Source: PALSA-1003 sp963791945 (GTDB lineage: Bacteria; Pseudomonadota; Gammaproteobacteria; Burkholderiales; Casimicrobiaceae). Taken from it: 64,000 nucleotides of DNA. The position numbers were made by a program, and so were the translations under genes. Numbering within the stretch: the stretch's first letter is position 1; every line of letters starts with the position of its first letter. Of the stretch, positions 26,228-34,019 are shown piece after piece. The notes beneath the pieces were generated by a model. That model made no database searches, had not been told where the DNA came from, and worked only from the letters and a program-made list of their open reading frames with translations. The DNA lies in the NCBI GenBank assembly GCA_963791945.1, contig CAWBUD010000002.1, positions 2,604,001 to 2,668,000 on the forward strand. The letters run 5' to 3'.

Positions 26228-26818
26228 TCAGCGAACGACGATTTCTACCCGGCGGTTCCGCGGTTCGGCCACCCCATCAGGCGTCGGGACGGCCAGCTCG
26301 CGCTTGCCGCGCGAGATCGCTCGAACGTCGCTCGCCGGGACGCCCATGCGTATCAGCGCTGCCCGAACCGTTTCGGCCCGCTGCTGACCCAGCGCGTCGT
26401 TGAATGCGTCGTTGCCTACCGCGTCGGTGTGGCCCACGACCAGCACGTCCGGCACGGGTCGGCGCGCGATCTCGGAGAGGATGCGATCGACGACCAGCTT
26501 CGACTCCTCGGTGAATTCGTCCTTGCCTTCGACGAAATACAGGGTGAAGCTTGCCGCGCGGCTCGGCTGCGCTGCCAGAGCGGCTCCGAACCGGGCTTCC
26601 ACGTCCTGCGGGCTAGACCGATAGGCGCGCGGCCCGAGTGCCGTCGCATCCGCGGCGGCGTACGGCTCGGTGAGCACGACCTCCTTGTCGCCCTGTTTGA
26701 TTGCGACCGCGGCGGCGCGCCCGTCCTTCTCGGGCAGCAGAACGACGGTCCCGCTGCTCGCGCACGCACCGAGAAACAGGCACGCGACCATCGCGAATGC
26801 GCGACCCGGTTCAGTCAT
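26228..26818 (-). CDS. OmpA-family lipoprotein
   Basis: At 196 residues it has a lipobox (CLFLGACASS) and a C-terminal OmpA peptidoglycan-binding domain: FTLYFVEGKDEF, VLVVGHTDAVGNDAFNDALGQQRAETV and EPRNRRVEIVVR. It should link the outer membrane to peptidoglycan. The start overlaps the end of the FecR-domain gene by 8 bases, so the two form a minus-strand pair convergent with the CHASE2 phosphatase. Their position suggests they contribute to the envelope-sensing role of this group. Confidence 0.9.
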   Translation of the reverse strand: MTEPGRAFAMVACLFLGACASSGTVVLLPEKDGRAAAVAIKQGDKEVVLTEPYAAADATALGPRAYRSSPQDVEARFGAALAAQPSRAASFTLYFVEGKDEFTEESKLVVDRILSEIARRPVPDVLVVGHTDAVGNDAFNDALGQQRAETVRAALIRMGVPASDVRAISRGKRELAVPTPDGVAEPRNRRVEIVVR

Positions 26819-27254
26819 TGACGCTCACAGCGAATTCGGTGCCGCGAACGCCCAGGATCGCGGTGGGCGTGCGCACCGTCATCGCATCCGGCGCCTGCTT
26901 CGCGATCCGACCAGAGATCACCGCCAGCGTGCCCTTGTTCAGCGATGCGTCGAAGCGTCCATTGCGGGTCGTCGGATCGAACGCAAAGCGGTCGAGCGAA
27001 AGCACGCTGTTGGGACCCGCGGACAGAAGCGAGTCATCGTCCATCGTGATCCCGACCGAGCCGTCCGCGCCAGTCTTCACGACATCCGAGACCTGGAGCC
27101 GGGTGCCGACGGCGGCGGGCACGGCGCGGCCCTCCCGCTCGACGGTCACCTGCCCTTTCGAGACCTTGATCTGCCCGATGTCCGCGGCGCTCGCCGACAC
27201 GGCGAGGCAGAGAGCGATCGGCAGCGTCACGGCACTTGCGAAAGGCTTCGACAT
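26811..27254 (-). CDS. FecR-domain periplasmic protein
   Basis: The 147-residue protein has a signal peptide (ALCLAVSASA) and a FecR-type beta domain: VSKGQVTVEREG, VGTRLQVSDVVKTGADGSVGI, LDRFAFDP and TPTAILGVRGTEFAVSV at the C-terminus. There is no sigma-factor gene nearby, so it is not the classical iron-dicitrate regulator; many such proteins accompany CHASE2 sensors. It is the first gene of the pair with the OmpA lipoprotein and is divergent from the RsbW-like gene. Confidence 0.9.
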   Translation of the reverse strand: MSKPFASAVTLPIALCLAVSASAADIGQIKVSKGQVTVEREGRAVPAAVGTRLQVSDVVKTGADGSVGITMDDDSLLSAGPNSVLSLDRFAFDPTTRNGRFDASLNKGTLAVISGRIAKQAPDAMTVRTPTAILGVRGTEFAVSVND

Positions 27255-27381
27255 CGTTCGCTCCTCACGGCGATCCGGACCGGCGACAACGCACGTAGAA
27301 TCCCGCCAGCAGCGCTTACCGGCGGCAGCCCATCATGCCGCGGCGGGCGCATCTCGTCTAGACGAGCCGAATCCATACCTA

Positions 27382-27813
27382 ATGCCGGCCCAGGAACAAG
27401 CGGTCTTCCCCGCGCGCCTCGCCGCGTTGCGCGATAGCGCGGCGTTCGCGCAGGGCTTCTGCGAGCGAAACGGCATCGACCGCGACGACGCGCTGCGGCT
27501 CACGTTGATCATCGAGGAGCTTTTCACCAATACGGTGCAGCACGGCTACGGCGCCGAGAGCGATGCGCCGATCCGCGTCGGGCTTTCGCTGCACGACGGC
27601 GACGTAAGCCTGGCGTACGAAGATTCGGCGCCGCCCTACGATCCCCTGGCGCGTTCCTCCGCCCCGCCGTCAGCCCTGGAGGATCAGATCGATGCGCGGC
27701 CGATCGGCCGGCTGGGCATCCATCTCGTGCGCGGGCTCGTCTCGGGTGCCCGCTACGCCTACGAAGAAGGCAGCAACCGGCTGTGGCTGACGTTGAAGAC
27801 GAGACGTGCGTGA
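27382..27813 (+). CDS. RsbW-like anti-sigma factor serine kinase (HATPase_c)
   Basis: This 143-residue histidine-kinase-type ATPase domain has the N-box IIEELFTNTVQHGYG and G-box segments EDSAPPYDP and GRLGIHLVRGLVSGARYAYEEG. In partner switching such proteins phosphorylate an STAS protein and hold a sigma factor or other target; the STAS and phosphatase genes are 1.2-4.6 kb upstream. The frame is open upstream, but ATG at 27382 matches the domain start. It is the last gene before the atypical, lower-GC region. Confidence 0.9.
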   Translation: MPAQEQAVFPARLAALRDSAAFAQGFCERNGIDRDDALRLTLIIEELFTNTVQHGYGAESDAPIRVGLSLHDGDVSLAYEDSAPPYDPLARSSAPPSALEDQIDARPIGRLGIHLVRGLVSGARYAYEEGSNRLWLTLKTRRA

Positions 27814-27828
27814 GCAAAGCGCAACACT

Positions 27829-28010
27829 CTCGGACAGTGGTACGCCGATGCGAGCCGCGAGGTGCACCGAGACTACCTGGTGCCGCTCCTCTTGGCCGGG
27901 CTGCGACGCACCGAGGCGCTTTGTCTGCGCTGGGAGAACGTCAACCTGAGACTCGGCACGCTTTGCGCCGTTGATACCAAGAATCGCTCCGACCACGTAG
28001 TGCCAAGTCT
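27829..28010 (+). pseudogene. Tyrosine recombinase (phage integrase) fragment
   Basis: One frame reads LGQWYADASREVHRDYLV then PLLLAGLRRTEALCLRWENV and DTKNRSDHVVPSL, which matches the start of the catalytic domain of phage-type integrases (the first catalytic Arg lies in GLRRTEAL). The N-terminal domain and the HxxR and Tyr parts are missing; similarity stops near 28010. It is not an integron integrase by its residues. It lies at the junction between core genes and the atypical region, as expected for an island remnant. Confidence 0.7.
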
Positions 28011-28174
28011 CCGGCGCCCACTGCCTCGACCAGCACGCGGGCACGCGCGATCATAAAGTGCAGCGACGTGCGAATGGATTGCGCAAATACGTCGGTCACG
28101 TCGAAGAGGCGCGGTAGCTTGATGAACAGCAGAAGCAAGCCGATAAAGATGATCACACCGGATTCGATGACCAT
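27941..28174 (-). CDS. Small membrane protein, possibly truncated
   Basis: The frame starts MVIESGVIIFIGLLLLFIKL, a clear transmembrane helix, then RLFDVTDVFAQSIRTSLHF. Its 3' part runs antisense through the integrase fragment, so the C-terminal ~20 residues are probably not native and the original gene may have been cut by rearrangement. The start overlaps the end of the small gene at 28153. No family recognised. Confidence 0.35.
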   Translation of the reverse strand: MVIESGVIIFIGLLLLFIKLPRLFDVTDVFAQSIRTSLHFMIARARVLVEAVGAGDLALRGRSDSWYQRRKACRVSG

Positions 28175-28350
28175 GCGAGCCTCGCGGCGGCGCGAAGTAG
28201 CGTGCATCGTGTGCCATGCCGAAGCCGGAGCGGCGCGGTCTTGACTGCATGAGTGACGAGCGCTCGGCCAATGCGCAGCGCGATGCATACTTCGCCGTGG
28301 CGCAGTTCGCGAACGACGTCGCGAAAATCGATGAACTTGACGGTATACAT
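28153..28350 (-). CDS. Small hypothetical protein
   Basis: A 65-residue frame, MYTVKFIDFRDVVRELRHG then EVCIALRIGRALV, starts at an ATG with a good AGGAGATC ribosome site seven bases upstream. The first 40 residues look like a real folded start; the Arg- and Ala-rich tail is less convincing. It overlaps the next small membrane frame on the same strand. No family recognised. Confidence 0.4.
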   Translation of the reverse strand: MYTVKFIDFRDVVRELRHGEVCIALRIGRALVTHAVKTAPLRLRHGTRCTLLRAAARLAWSSNPV

Positions 28351-28801
28351 TGCTGATCTCCTGAGTTGATGAGCGAGATGTTCAAGAGAGAACGGCTTGC
28401 CGCGCGCGCAGCGCGAAGTACGAAGCAACGCTACGCGGGGCTTGGGACCCCTATCGGTTCACCGATTCGAAATCCGAACCGGGGTGGGTCTACTGCGAAG
28501 GCGGGGTGAGGACCTGTGTCACGCGTGTTTAATGCGAATTGAGGCCCGTCGAAAAAATATATCAGCCCGCCCAGAAAAACATGTTGAGGTCGTTGAAAAA
28601 ATATATACAGGATTCGTACAGAATTCGACGTACAAAGCACGAAGTGCTGCGTGCGGGGTGCATTATGTACGGCTGCAATCGGCCAGAACCGACGCTCCGG
28701 CACGATTCGTACTTGCGGTTCGTCCAGCTTGGTATGCTCAGCATGAACGATCGCGCCCATTTTCTGGCGAATGCGTCTGACGTCCAGTAGGTCGCAGGCG
28801 C
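28351..28801. other. Gene-poor stretch with AT-rich repeat
   Basis: No convincing gene in these 450 bases. It contains a pair of near-identical AT-rich motifs (cgtcgaaaaaatatatcag at 28547 and cgttgaaaaaatatatacag at 28591, 44 bases apart) and two copies of a GAAGCACGAAGT-like short repeat (28419 and 28631). These may be remnants of insertion ends or regulatory sites. Confidence 0.6.
28547..28610. repeat. Pair of AT-rich direct repeats
   Basis: Two copies of cgtygaaaaaatatat start at 28547 and 28591, differing at one position within the shared block. They stand out strongly against the GC-rich background. Purpose unknown; possible binding sites or insertion-end remnants. Confidence 0.6.
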
Positions 28802-29242
28802 TCAACTCGGCCCCCCTGTGATGTAGTGTTGGAGTTGCTGGATGACGAATTTTTGCTCCGAGATGATGTCTTTCACCAGGTCTCCGATGGAGACAAGGCC
28901 AATCAGCTTGCCGCTGTCGATGACGAGCAGGTGGCGCACACGGTTTTCCGTCATCAGCGCCATGCATTCCTCGCTCCTTTGGACGGGGCTCACATACATC
29001 GCCGATGAGGTCATGATGTCACGCACCGGCGTATCCTTTGACGATCGTGCCATCAGCACGATTTTTCGCGCGTAGTCGCGTTCGGTAATGATGCCGACGA
29101 TCTTCTCGCCGTCCATTACCACAAGCGCGCCAATATTCTTCTCGGCCATCAGCTTGACGGCATCGAAGACCGACGCCGTGGGCGCAATGGCGTAGACAGT
29201 CTGATCAGCCTTCGCCTTGAGAATGTTAGCCACGCTTTTCAT
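28802..29242 (-). CDS. CBS-domain-pair protein
   Basis: At 146 residues it consists of two CBS motifs: VFDAVKLMAEKNIGALVVMD..IVGIITERDYARKIV and SEECMALMTENRVRHLLVID..LIGLVSIGDLVKDII, ending HYITGG. Stand-alone CBS pairs bind adenine nucleotides and modulate partners. It is full length and intact. The neighbours across the gap (twin-membrane protein, universal stress protein) suggest a stress or energy-state role common in such accessory clusters. Confidence 0.93.
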   Translation of the reverse strand: MKSVANILKAKADQTVYAIAPTASVFDAVKLMAEKNIGALVVMDGEKIVGIITERDYARKIVLMARSSKDTPVRDIMTSSAMYVSPVQRSEECMALMTENRVRHLLVIDSGKLIGLVSIGDLVKDIISEQKFVIQQLQHYITGGPS

Positions 29243-29554
29243 CGGTATCCTCCGCCGAGATCCTGAAACGAAATCATATATTCGGTTCGTGCGATCCGCA
29301 TTGCAATGGTCGGCGTGACTTTATGACACGTCCCGGCGGCCCAATGACCAACGGGACCAGAGACGGCGGCAGATGAAGCATCGGTTGTGCGAAACGCCTG
29401 TGAGGGCGCGATGCGCGCAGTGCGACGGTTGCCCGAGTGAGTGCTGCGGTGCACCAAGCCCAAAATATGAGCAATCGTTGATACCCGTCAATACACCGCT
29501 AGCGAAACGGAACTAAATGGTTCGATCGCTGGGATGCAGAAAAGGAAGTACCCC

Positions 29555-29746
29555 ATGAGCTTCGTAACTCTTATGGTCACCGTGGCGATGGTCGCTACGA
29601 TTGGGGCACTGGCTTTTGGAGTTTCCTCGATGGTGCGCGACGGCGAGGTCGGCCGTCTGGACGGTGAGCATTGGATGGCGATCCGAGTCTTCTTGCAGGC
29701 GATGACCGTACTAGTGTTGGCGGTGGGAGTCTACGCTGCCATCTGA
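29555..29746 (+). CDS. Small twin-transmembrane protein (HIG1-like)
   Basis: The 63-residue protein has two hydrophobic helices separated by a short polar loop: MSFVTLMVTVAMVATIGALA and FLQAMTVLVLAVGVYAAI, with RDGEVGRLDGEHWMAIRV between. This is the pattern of bacterial twin-transmembrane/HIG1-type proteins. ATG at 29555 has GGAAG upstream; an earlier in-frame ATG at 29534 is less likely. It lies just before the universal stress gene. Confidence 0.75.
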   Translation: MSFVTLMVTVAMVATIGALAFGVSSMVRDGEVGRLDGEHWMAIRVFLQAMTVLVLAVGVYAAI

Positions 29747-29845
29747 TCGACGTACGCGGATCTGTTCGACTGCGCGATAGCGGGGAGGCCGGATCTTTCT
29801 AGCCGTCATGTCGTGCGGATCTCGCCACGAAATGAGGAGGGCGGT

Positions 29846-30283
29846 ATGTTCAAGCATATTCTTCTGCCGACAGACGGTTCCAAGTTATCTGACCAAGCGA
29901 TCCGCATGGGCGTTCAGTTAGCCAAAACGGTCAACGCCAAAGTGACCGGCTTCTATGTTATGCCCGAGTTTCATGTCTTCACTTACAAGACCGAGATGCT
30001 CGAGGATACGAAAAGGGAGTTTGCCAAGGATTCCAAGGCCCACGCGGCACAATACCTGAGCGTGATCGAAACGACGGCCAAGGCGGCGGGGGTGACGTGT
30101 GATATCGCCTCGGGCACGCATGATCATCCATACGAGGCAATCATCAAGGTTGCGAAGCAGCGCGGGTGCGATCTCATTGTCATGGCATCCCATGGCAGGA
30201 AGGGAGTGCAGGCGGTTCTGCTTGGTAGCGAGACTCAGAAGGTATTGACGCACAGCCATATTCCGGTGCTGGTCTGTCGCTAG
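29846..30283 (+). CDS. Universal stress protein (UspA family)
   Basis: The 145-residue protein starts MFKHILLPTDGSKLSDQAI and has the ATP-binding C-terminal pattern MASHGRKGVQAVLLGSETQK followed by SHIPVLVCR, so it is likely of the nucleotide-binding UspA type. The ATG follows GAGGAGGGCGGT. It may protect cells under stress or starvation. It is intact, and together with the CBS protein forms a small stress group in the island. Confidence 0.95.
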   Translation: MFKHILLPTDGSKLSDQAIRMGVQLAKTVNAKVTGFYVMPEFHVFTYKTEMLEDTKREFAKDSKAHAAQYLSVIETTAKAAGVTCDIASGTHDHPYEAIIKVAKQRGCDLIVMASHGRKGVQAVLLGSETQKVLTHSHIPVLVCR

Positions 30284-30482
30284 TAGTAACGGTGCTTCAC
30301 TAAGTGCAACGGACGAAGTACCGAGTACCCCGTACCGGGTGCCAACGATGAGGTTGCCGAGCACTGGGTACCTGGGCGACGGAGAACGTGCCGCGACCTA
30401 CAAGAGCCGGCCACTCAGGGCGCCTTGTCCGTTGGGAAACAGATGGCTGCTTGCCTTGCGAGAACTGGCGAGGGGGAGAAGA

Positions 30483-30635
30483 ATGTCGCTACTGCAAGCG
30501 TCTAATATTAGTATGGGCGAGAAGGGCAAGTCCGGGAATGCTCAGGCTCAGATGCAGATGATGGGCAAACGCATGGATATGATGCAGATGATGATGGATC
30601 AGCAGGGGGATGATGACGCCTCCCAAGCCCGGTGA
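30483..30635 (+). CDS. Short Met-rich protein, probably a remnant
   Basis: A 50-residue frame with an AGGGGGAG site before its ATG reads MQMMGKRMDMMQMMMDQQGD near the C-terminus, a Met/Gln-rich pattern seen in small periplasmic metal-associated proteins. It lacks a signal peptide, so it may be the tail of a broken gene. No definite family. Confidence 0.35.
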   Translation: MSLLQASNISMGEKGKSGNAQAQMQMMGKRMDMMQMMMDQQGDDDASQAR

Positions 30636-30650
30636 TGCCGCGCCCAAGTA

Positions 30651-30706
30651 GTAACCAGCCACCGCCCAGGCCGGATCGGCGCTGGTTAGCTTGGTTCGTT
30701 TGAGGT
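30651..30706 (+). other. Degenerate attC-like site
   Basis: GCGCTGGTTAGCTTGGTTCGTTTGAGG resembles in order the L' and R' halves of the clearer sites at 31038 and 31571 (GGTTAGCTTcGTTCGgTAGG there), split here into GCGCTGGTTAGCTTGG and TTCGTTTGAGG. The left half is not recognisable. It sits four bases before the ATG of the next gene, the place expected for a cassette boundary. Confidence 0.3.
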
Positions 30707-30710
30707 CATT

Positions 30711-31004
30711 ATGCCTTGGTACCGAATTCCACTTTCATCGGAGCAGGCAGCAGGTGGCGTGCATATACGCGTTCAGAGCGCATTCGAGAAGCTGTGGACC
30801 TCTGCCTCCAGACCCAAGGACGCCGCGATGTTCTTTTGCGGCAGACCGGGGCGAGCGTTTGAGTTGTATTTTTCGCCCGGAGCAGACCGGATCGCGCACG
30901 CTCTTATTGAATCAAGCGGAGGCATAGCGTCGGAGGCTCCGCCGAGGGACGACACAGAGCTGGTCGTCGGGCACGCAGGTGCGCGCGCCGACCGGCTAGA
31001 CTGA
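30711..31004 (+). CDS. Hypothetical protein (cassette-like)
   Basis: A 97-residue frame, MPWYRIPLSSEQAAGGVHIR.., with balanced composition (KDAAMFFCGRPGRAFELYFS, ADRIAHALIESSGG). It looks coding and stands alone between two attC-like sites, as expected of a mobile gene cassette with no recognised family. Confidence 0.55.
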   Translation: MPWYRIPLSSEQAAGGVHIRVQSAFEKLWTSASRPKDAAMFFCGRPGRAFELYFSPGADRIAHALIESSGGIASEAPPRDDTELVVGHAGARADRLD

Positions 31005-31037
31005 AGCTGGCGCCACGTAGCGTCTTCGTGTGACCTC

Positions 31038-31118
31038 TGACCTCTCGCTAAACCGGACACCTCGCCGGGGGGCTGGCGGCCGTCCGCTCGGCACCGGTTA
31101 GCTTCGTTCGGTAGGTGC
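31038..31118 (+). other. Degenerate attC-like recombination site
   Basis: GCTAAACCGG (31047) can pair with CCGGTTAGC (31094) leaving one unpaired A, the extrahelical base arrangement of integron attC sites. Outer boxes are weak: TGACCTC on the left and GGTAGGT on the right instead of RYYYAAC and GTTRRRY. It lies between two single-gene units of the same orientation. Confidence 0.4.
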
Positions 31119-31155
31119 CACCCTGCCCACCGTTCTCCCAGGCTACCTGAAGGTC

Positions 31156-31566
31156 GTGGAAGCCCTAACGCCGACCATGCGAGGGCTTCCGGGTGTGATT
31201 GTCACGATTGATGGTCGCGATGGTGTCGGAAAGACCACACTGGGACGTTACCTTTCGTGGCACTTCAATGTGACGCTGATCGAGACCGATCTTTTTCTGA
31301 TCCCTGCGCAGGATTACCTCATCCATCTCGACGACCAGGTGAATCGCATCATCGAACGACGGATTACATCGCGCCGTCCCGTAATCGTCGAAGGTATATC
31401 AATACTCCAACTGATGAAGCGGATTAACCGTGTTCCGGACTTTGCTATCTACGTTACGAACCCTCAACATTCCGGTAGTAGACTCCTGGAACAGCGGCTT
31501 GCCGCATACGAAGCAGCTTTTTCCCCATCGACGAAGGCGACCATCGTGGTGGAGATTCAGCATTAG
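31156..31566 (+). CDS. P-loop kinase-like protein (uridine kinase fold)
   Basis: The 136-residue protein has a Walker A motif, VTIDGRDGVGKTTLGRYLS, and then LIETDLFLIP and RPVIVEGISILQLM, the layout of small nucleoside or nucleotide kinases. It is shorter than uridine kinase (about 210 residues). Start is GTG at 31156; an in-frame ATG at 31177 is possible. The stop is followed within five bases by GCCTAAC, the left box of an attC-like site, so it is likely the gene of a mobile cassette. Confidence 0.7.
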   Translation: MEALTPTMRGLPGVIVTIDGRDGVGKTTLGRYLSWHFNVTLIETDLFLIPAQDYLIHLDDQVNRIIERRITSRRPVIVEGISILQLMKRINRVPDFAIYVTNPQHSGSRLLEQRLAAYEAAFSPSTKATIVVEIQH

Positions 31567-31570
31567 TGGC

Positions 31571-31656
31571 GCCTAACCTCCTCGCTCAACCGAACGCCTC
31601 ACCGGCGACGTCTCGCGTTACCCCTTTGGGGCACCAGGGAACTTGCTTCGTTAGGG
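31571..31656 (+). other. attC-like site after the kinase gene
   Basis: The left part, GCCTAAC then TCGCTCAACCGAACGCC, matches the common environmental attC form (R'' box and L'' box). The right part ends ACTTGCTTCGTTAGGG, with GTTAGGG as R' (last base off consensus). Total 86 bases. The next gene starts 23 bases on. Confidence 0.55.
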
Positions 31657-31678
31657 ATTACATGATTTGGGAGCGCAC

Positions 31679-32276
31679 ATGACGATTCCGGACTACCAGA
31701 CGCTCATGTTGCCGGTTCTGCGCTTAGCCGGCGACGGTCAAGAGTATCGCTTTCGTGACGCAGTCGAGACGCTCGCCACCGAATTTGCAATAACGGATGA
31801 AGAGCGGGCCGAGCTATTACCGAGCGGTACAGCACCGTTGTTCGACAACCGTGTCGGTTGGGCGCGAACATATCTAAAGCAGGCTGGACTTCTACACTCC
31901 GCCAAACGGGGAGTATTTCAGATCACCGAACGCGGCCGCCAGCTTCTCGGAATCCCGGCTGGATGCTGGTCGCGCGATCGGCCGGAGTGGGGACGGCGGA
32001 ATCGACGGAATCATCAAGGAGGATCGATTGGGCCTCGACGTCATCTACGTCCAGGCCAAGCGCTGGGATGGCACCGTGGGTCGCCCAGTTGGCGTAAGCA
32101 TCAGCCTCGCGAGAGAAGTTTGAGCTTGTAATAAATACCCCTTTGCAATTCTAAGCTCATCCTCATCGATGGCCAGCAGCTGGCACGTTTGATGGTGGAT
32201 CACAACGTCGGGGTCACAGCTGTCGACGTCTACGAACTCAAGAAGATCGATTCCGACTACTTCGAGGGAGAGTAGC
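31679..32276 (+). pseudogene. mrr: Mrr-type restriction endonuclease, frameshifted and internally deleted
   Basis: The first ~100 residues (MTIPDYQTLMLPVLRLAGDG, then TYLKQAGLLHSAKRGVFQIT) are the winged-helix N-terminal domain of Mrr. Near 31975 the frame breaks; in another frame the catalytic core continues as DGGIDGIIKEDRLG..VIYVQAKRWDG (Asp and Gln-x-Lys of the PD-(D/E)xK nuclease). The middle is missing, and a third piece, LIDGQQLARLMVDHNVGV..YELKKIDSDYFEGE, is the normal C-terminus. An intact Mrr would cleave methylated DNA; this copy cannot. The final stop abuts GCCTAAC at 32277, another attC left box, so it was once a cassette gene. Confidence 0.85.
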
Positions 32277-32526
32277 GCCTAACACCCCTGGAGAACCTTG
32301 TGTGCAATCCGTAGCGCCGGGTACTCAATCCCTTTGACCCGGCTCCAAGTTCCGCAGTACCGCGCGCCTCGCTTAATGGTCCCTAGCATCCAGTCCTGCG
32401 AACCGAGGACTAGGTACTCGGACCGACGACGATGCAACGCGCACCTGATGCGTCGCGGCACGCACGGCAAGCGAGCGCTGCGCGCGCCAGTCTTGCGTAA
32501 TCCGAGCTAAGCTACGAGGCTACTTC

Positions 32527-33147
32527 ATGACCGGCTTCGATAACCCCCTCGAGACGTGGAACGCGCGCTTCGCACGTGAGGACTTTCTGTTCGGCGAGGA
32601 GCCGAACGAGTTCCTGCGCACCCAAGCGCACTGGCTGCGAGCCGGTGACTCTGTACTCTGTGTCGCCGATGGCGAAGGTCGGAACAGTGTCTGGCTTGCT
32701 GAGCAAGGCTTTCAGGTCACCGCGTTCGACTTCGCACCCAACGCAGTTGCCAAGGCCAAGCGCCTAGCAGAACGCCGCAACGTCAGCGTTAGCCACGAAC
32801 TGGGCGACGCGTACACCTGGCCGTGGACTGTCAAGCGTTACGACGCGGTGGTGGCGGTGTTCATCCAGTTCCTGCCACCAGACTACCGCGACAGCGTGTT
32901 TGCCGGGATGAAGTCAGCCGTAGAGCCGAGCGGTCTGTTCCTCCTCGAAGGCTATCGGCCCGAGCAGGTGGACTACGGCACCGGCGGGCCGCCCCGTCGT
33001 GAACATATGTATACACGGGAGTGGCTGGAACGCATGTTCTCGGACTGGAGGATTCTGGTCCTCAAAGACTACAACGCCGTGATTCAGGAAGGACAAGCGC
33101 ACAACGGGATGTCGGCGCTTATCGACTTGGTCGCGCGGAAGCCGTAG
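32527..33147 (+). CDS. Class I SAM-dependent methyltransferase (TehB-like)
   Basis: The 206-residue protein has the SAM-binding motif VLCVADGEGRNSVWLAEQG and acidic FDFAPNAVAKAKRLA, followed by YDAVVAVFIQFLPP. This is a common small methyltransferase related to tellurite-resistance TehB and thiopurine methyltransferases; the substrate is unknown. It begins NPLETWNARFAREDFLFGEE, typical of the family. It is intact and follows the broken mrr gene in the cassette-like region, after a 250-base spacer starting with an attC left box at 32277. Confidence 0.88.
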   Translation: MTGFDNPLETWNARFAREDFLFGEEPNEFLRTQAHWLRAGDSVLCVADGEGRNSVWLAEQGFQVTAFDFAPNAVAKAKRLAERRNVSVSHELGDAYTWPWTVKRYDAVVAVFIQFLPPDYRDSVFAGMKSAVEPSGLFLLEGYRPEQVDYGTGGPPRREHMYTREWLERMFSDWRILVLKDYNAVIQEGQAHNGMSALIDLVARKP

Positions 33148-33456
33148 GTAGGCAAAGCGTTCAGACCGGCATATCGTCTCGGTAGCCCTCGAAGTCATTC
33201 AACCCGCTTGGCGTCCCAGCCTCTTTTGATCAAAGCGAGCTGCCCGCCAATTCGCCCGACGTCCTGAACGGCGGTACTAAGCCCCTCGAGCCAAGTACGT
33301 CGTACTTCGGACGACGTTCGCGACAGACAGATGCAAAGCATCCTTCACATCGAGGGACTGCGTTCGCAGAGCGGCCATCCGCGAGGTCGCTGAGACCTGT
33401 CGTTCGATGTCGCAATCGACCACTGGGCTACGCTGAAACCGGACGCCCAGCGGGGC

Positions 33457-33514
33457 ATCCAACGTATGCGTTCAGCGGTTGCCGGACGCAGTCCGCTGGA
33501 ACGCGTGGTTAAGC
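33457..33514 (-). other. Canonical integron attC site
   Basis: On the minus strand these 58 bases run from R'' GCTTAAC (33514-33508) to R' GTTGGAT (33463-33457). Between them GCGTTCCAGCGG pairs with CCGCTGAACGC, leaving one extra C, exactly the extrahelical-base design of attC. Length is in the classical range. The TspO stop codon (TAA) lies inside R'', a frequent feature of gene cassettes. Confidence 0.85.
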
Positions 33515-34003
33515 TAGGAGCCCGGGATTGCGTTTCCATACTGAATAGGTGAGGGCGGACGCAAAGGTTACCCAGACTAGGTAAGGTAGTAGCAGAGCCC
33601 CGGCGATGGGACGCGCGCGCCAAAACGCGACCACCGTGCAGAGAATTAATGCCCAGAGAATAAGGATCTCAGCGAACGCAAACGCCCCTAGATGCCAAAC
33701 GAAGAAGAGCCAGGTCCAAAGGGCATTCGCGGCCAACTGGATTAGAAATAGAGACAGGGCGGCGTACGCCCTGCGAAAGCCATACTCTCGCCAGACGAGC
33801 CAAGCGGCGATGCCCATGAGGACGTAGAGCAAGGTCCAGGCAGGGGCGAAAAGCCACGACGGGGGGGCCCAGCCGGGACGAATGAGTTCTCGGTAGAAGG
33901 CCCCGGCGTCGGCGGATGCGAAACCGCCAACCGCGGCTCCCGCGAAGCTAATCGCGAGCCATCCGAGGAGACCGAGGACTTGCTTGGGCAATGGGATGAG
34001 CAT
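33509..34003 (-). CDS. tspO: TspO/MBR family membrane protein
   Basis: At 164 residues it has five hydrophobic segments and conserved TspO positions: WAPPSWLFAPAWTLLYVLMG, AANALWTWLFFVWHLGAFAF and PYLVWVTFASALTYSVWKRN. It binds tetrapyrroles and may regulate their handling or stress responses. Its stop codon is inside an attC left box and a right-box GTTAGAC lies 17 bases upstream of its ATG, so it is a complete integron-type cassette, inverted relative to the kinase and mrr units. Confidence 0.93.
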   Translation of the reverse strand: MLIPLPKQVLGLLGWLAISFAGAAVGGFASADAGAFYRELIRPGWAPPSWLFAPAWTLLYVLMGIAAWLVWREYGFRRAYAALSLFLIQLAANALWTWLFFVWHLGAFAFAEILILWALILCTVVAFWRARPIAGALLLPYLVWVTFASALTYSVWKRNPGLLA

Positions 34004-34019
34004 TACATCTGCTCGGGAG

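Noticed and set aside
27814..27900. Copy of the tRNA-Phe 3' end expected as an island attachment repeat
   Set aside because: I compared the tRNA 3' 20 bases with the left border and saw no match.
27829..28010. Integron integrase as source of the cassette array
   Set aside because: The residues (PLLLAGLRRTEALCLRWENV) match phage-type integrases, not IntI, and only part of the gene remains.
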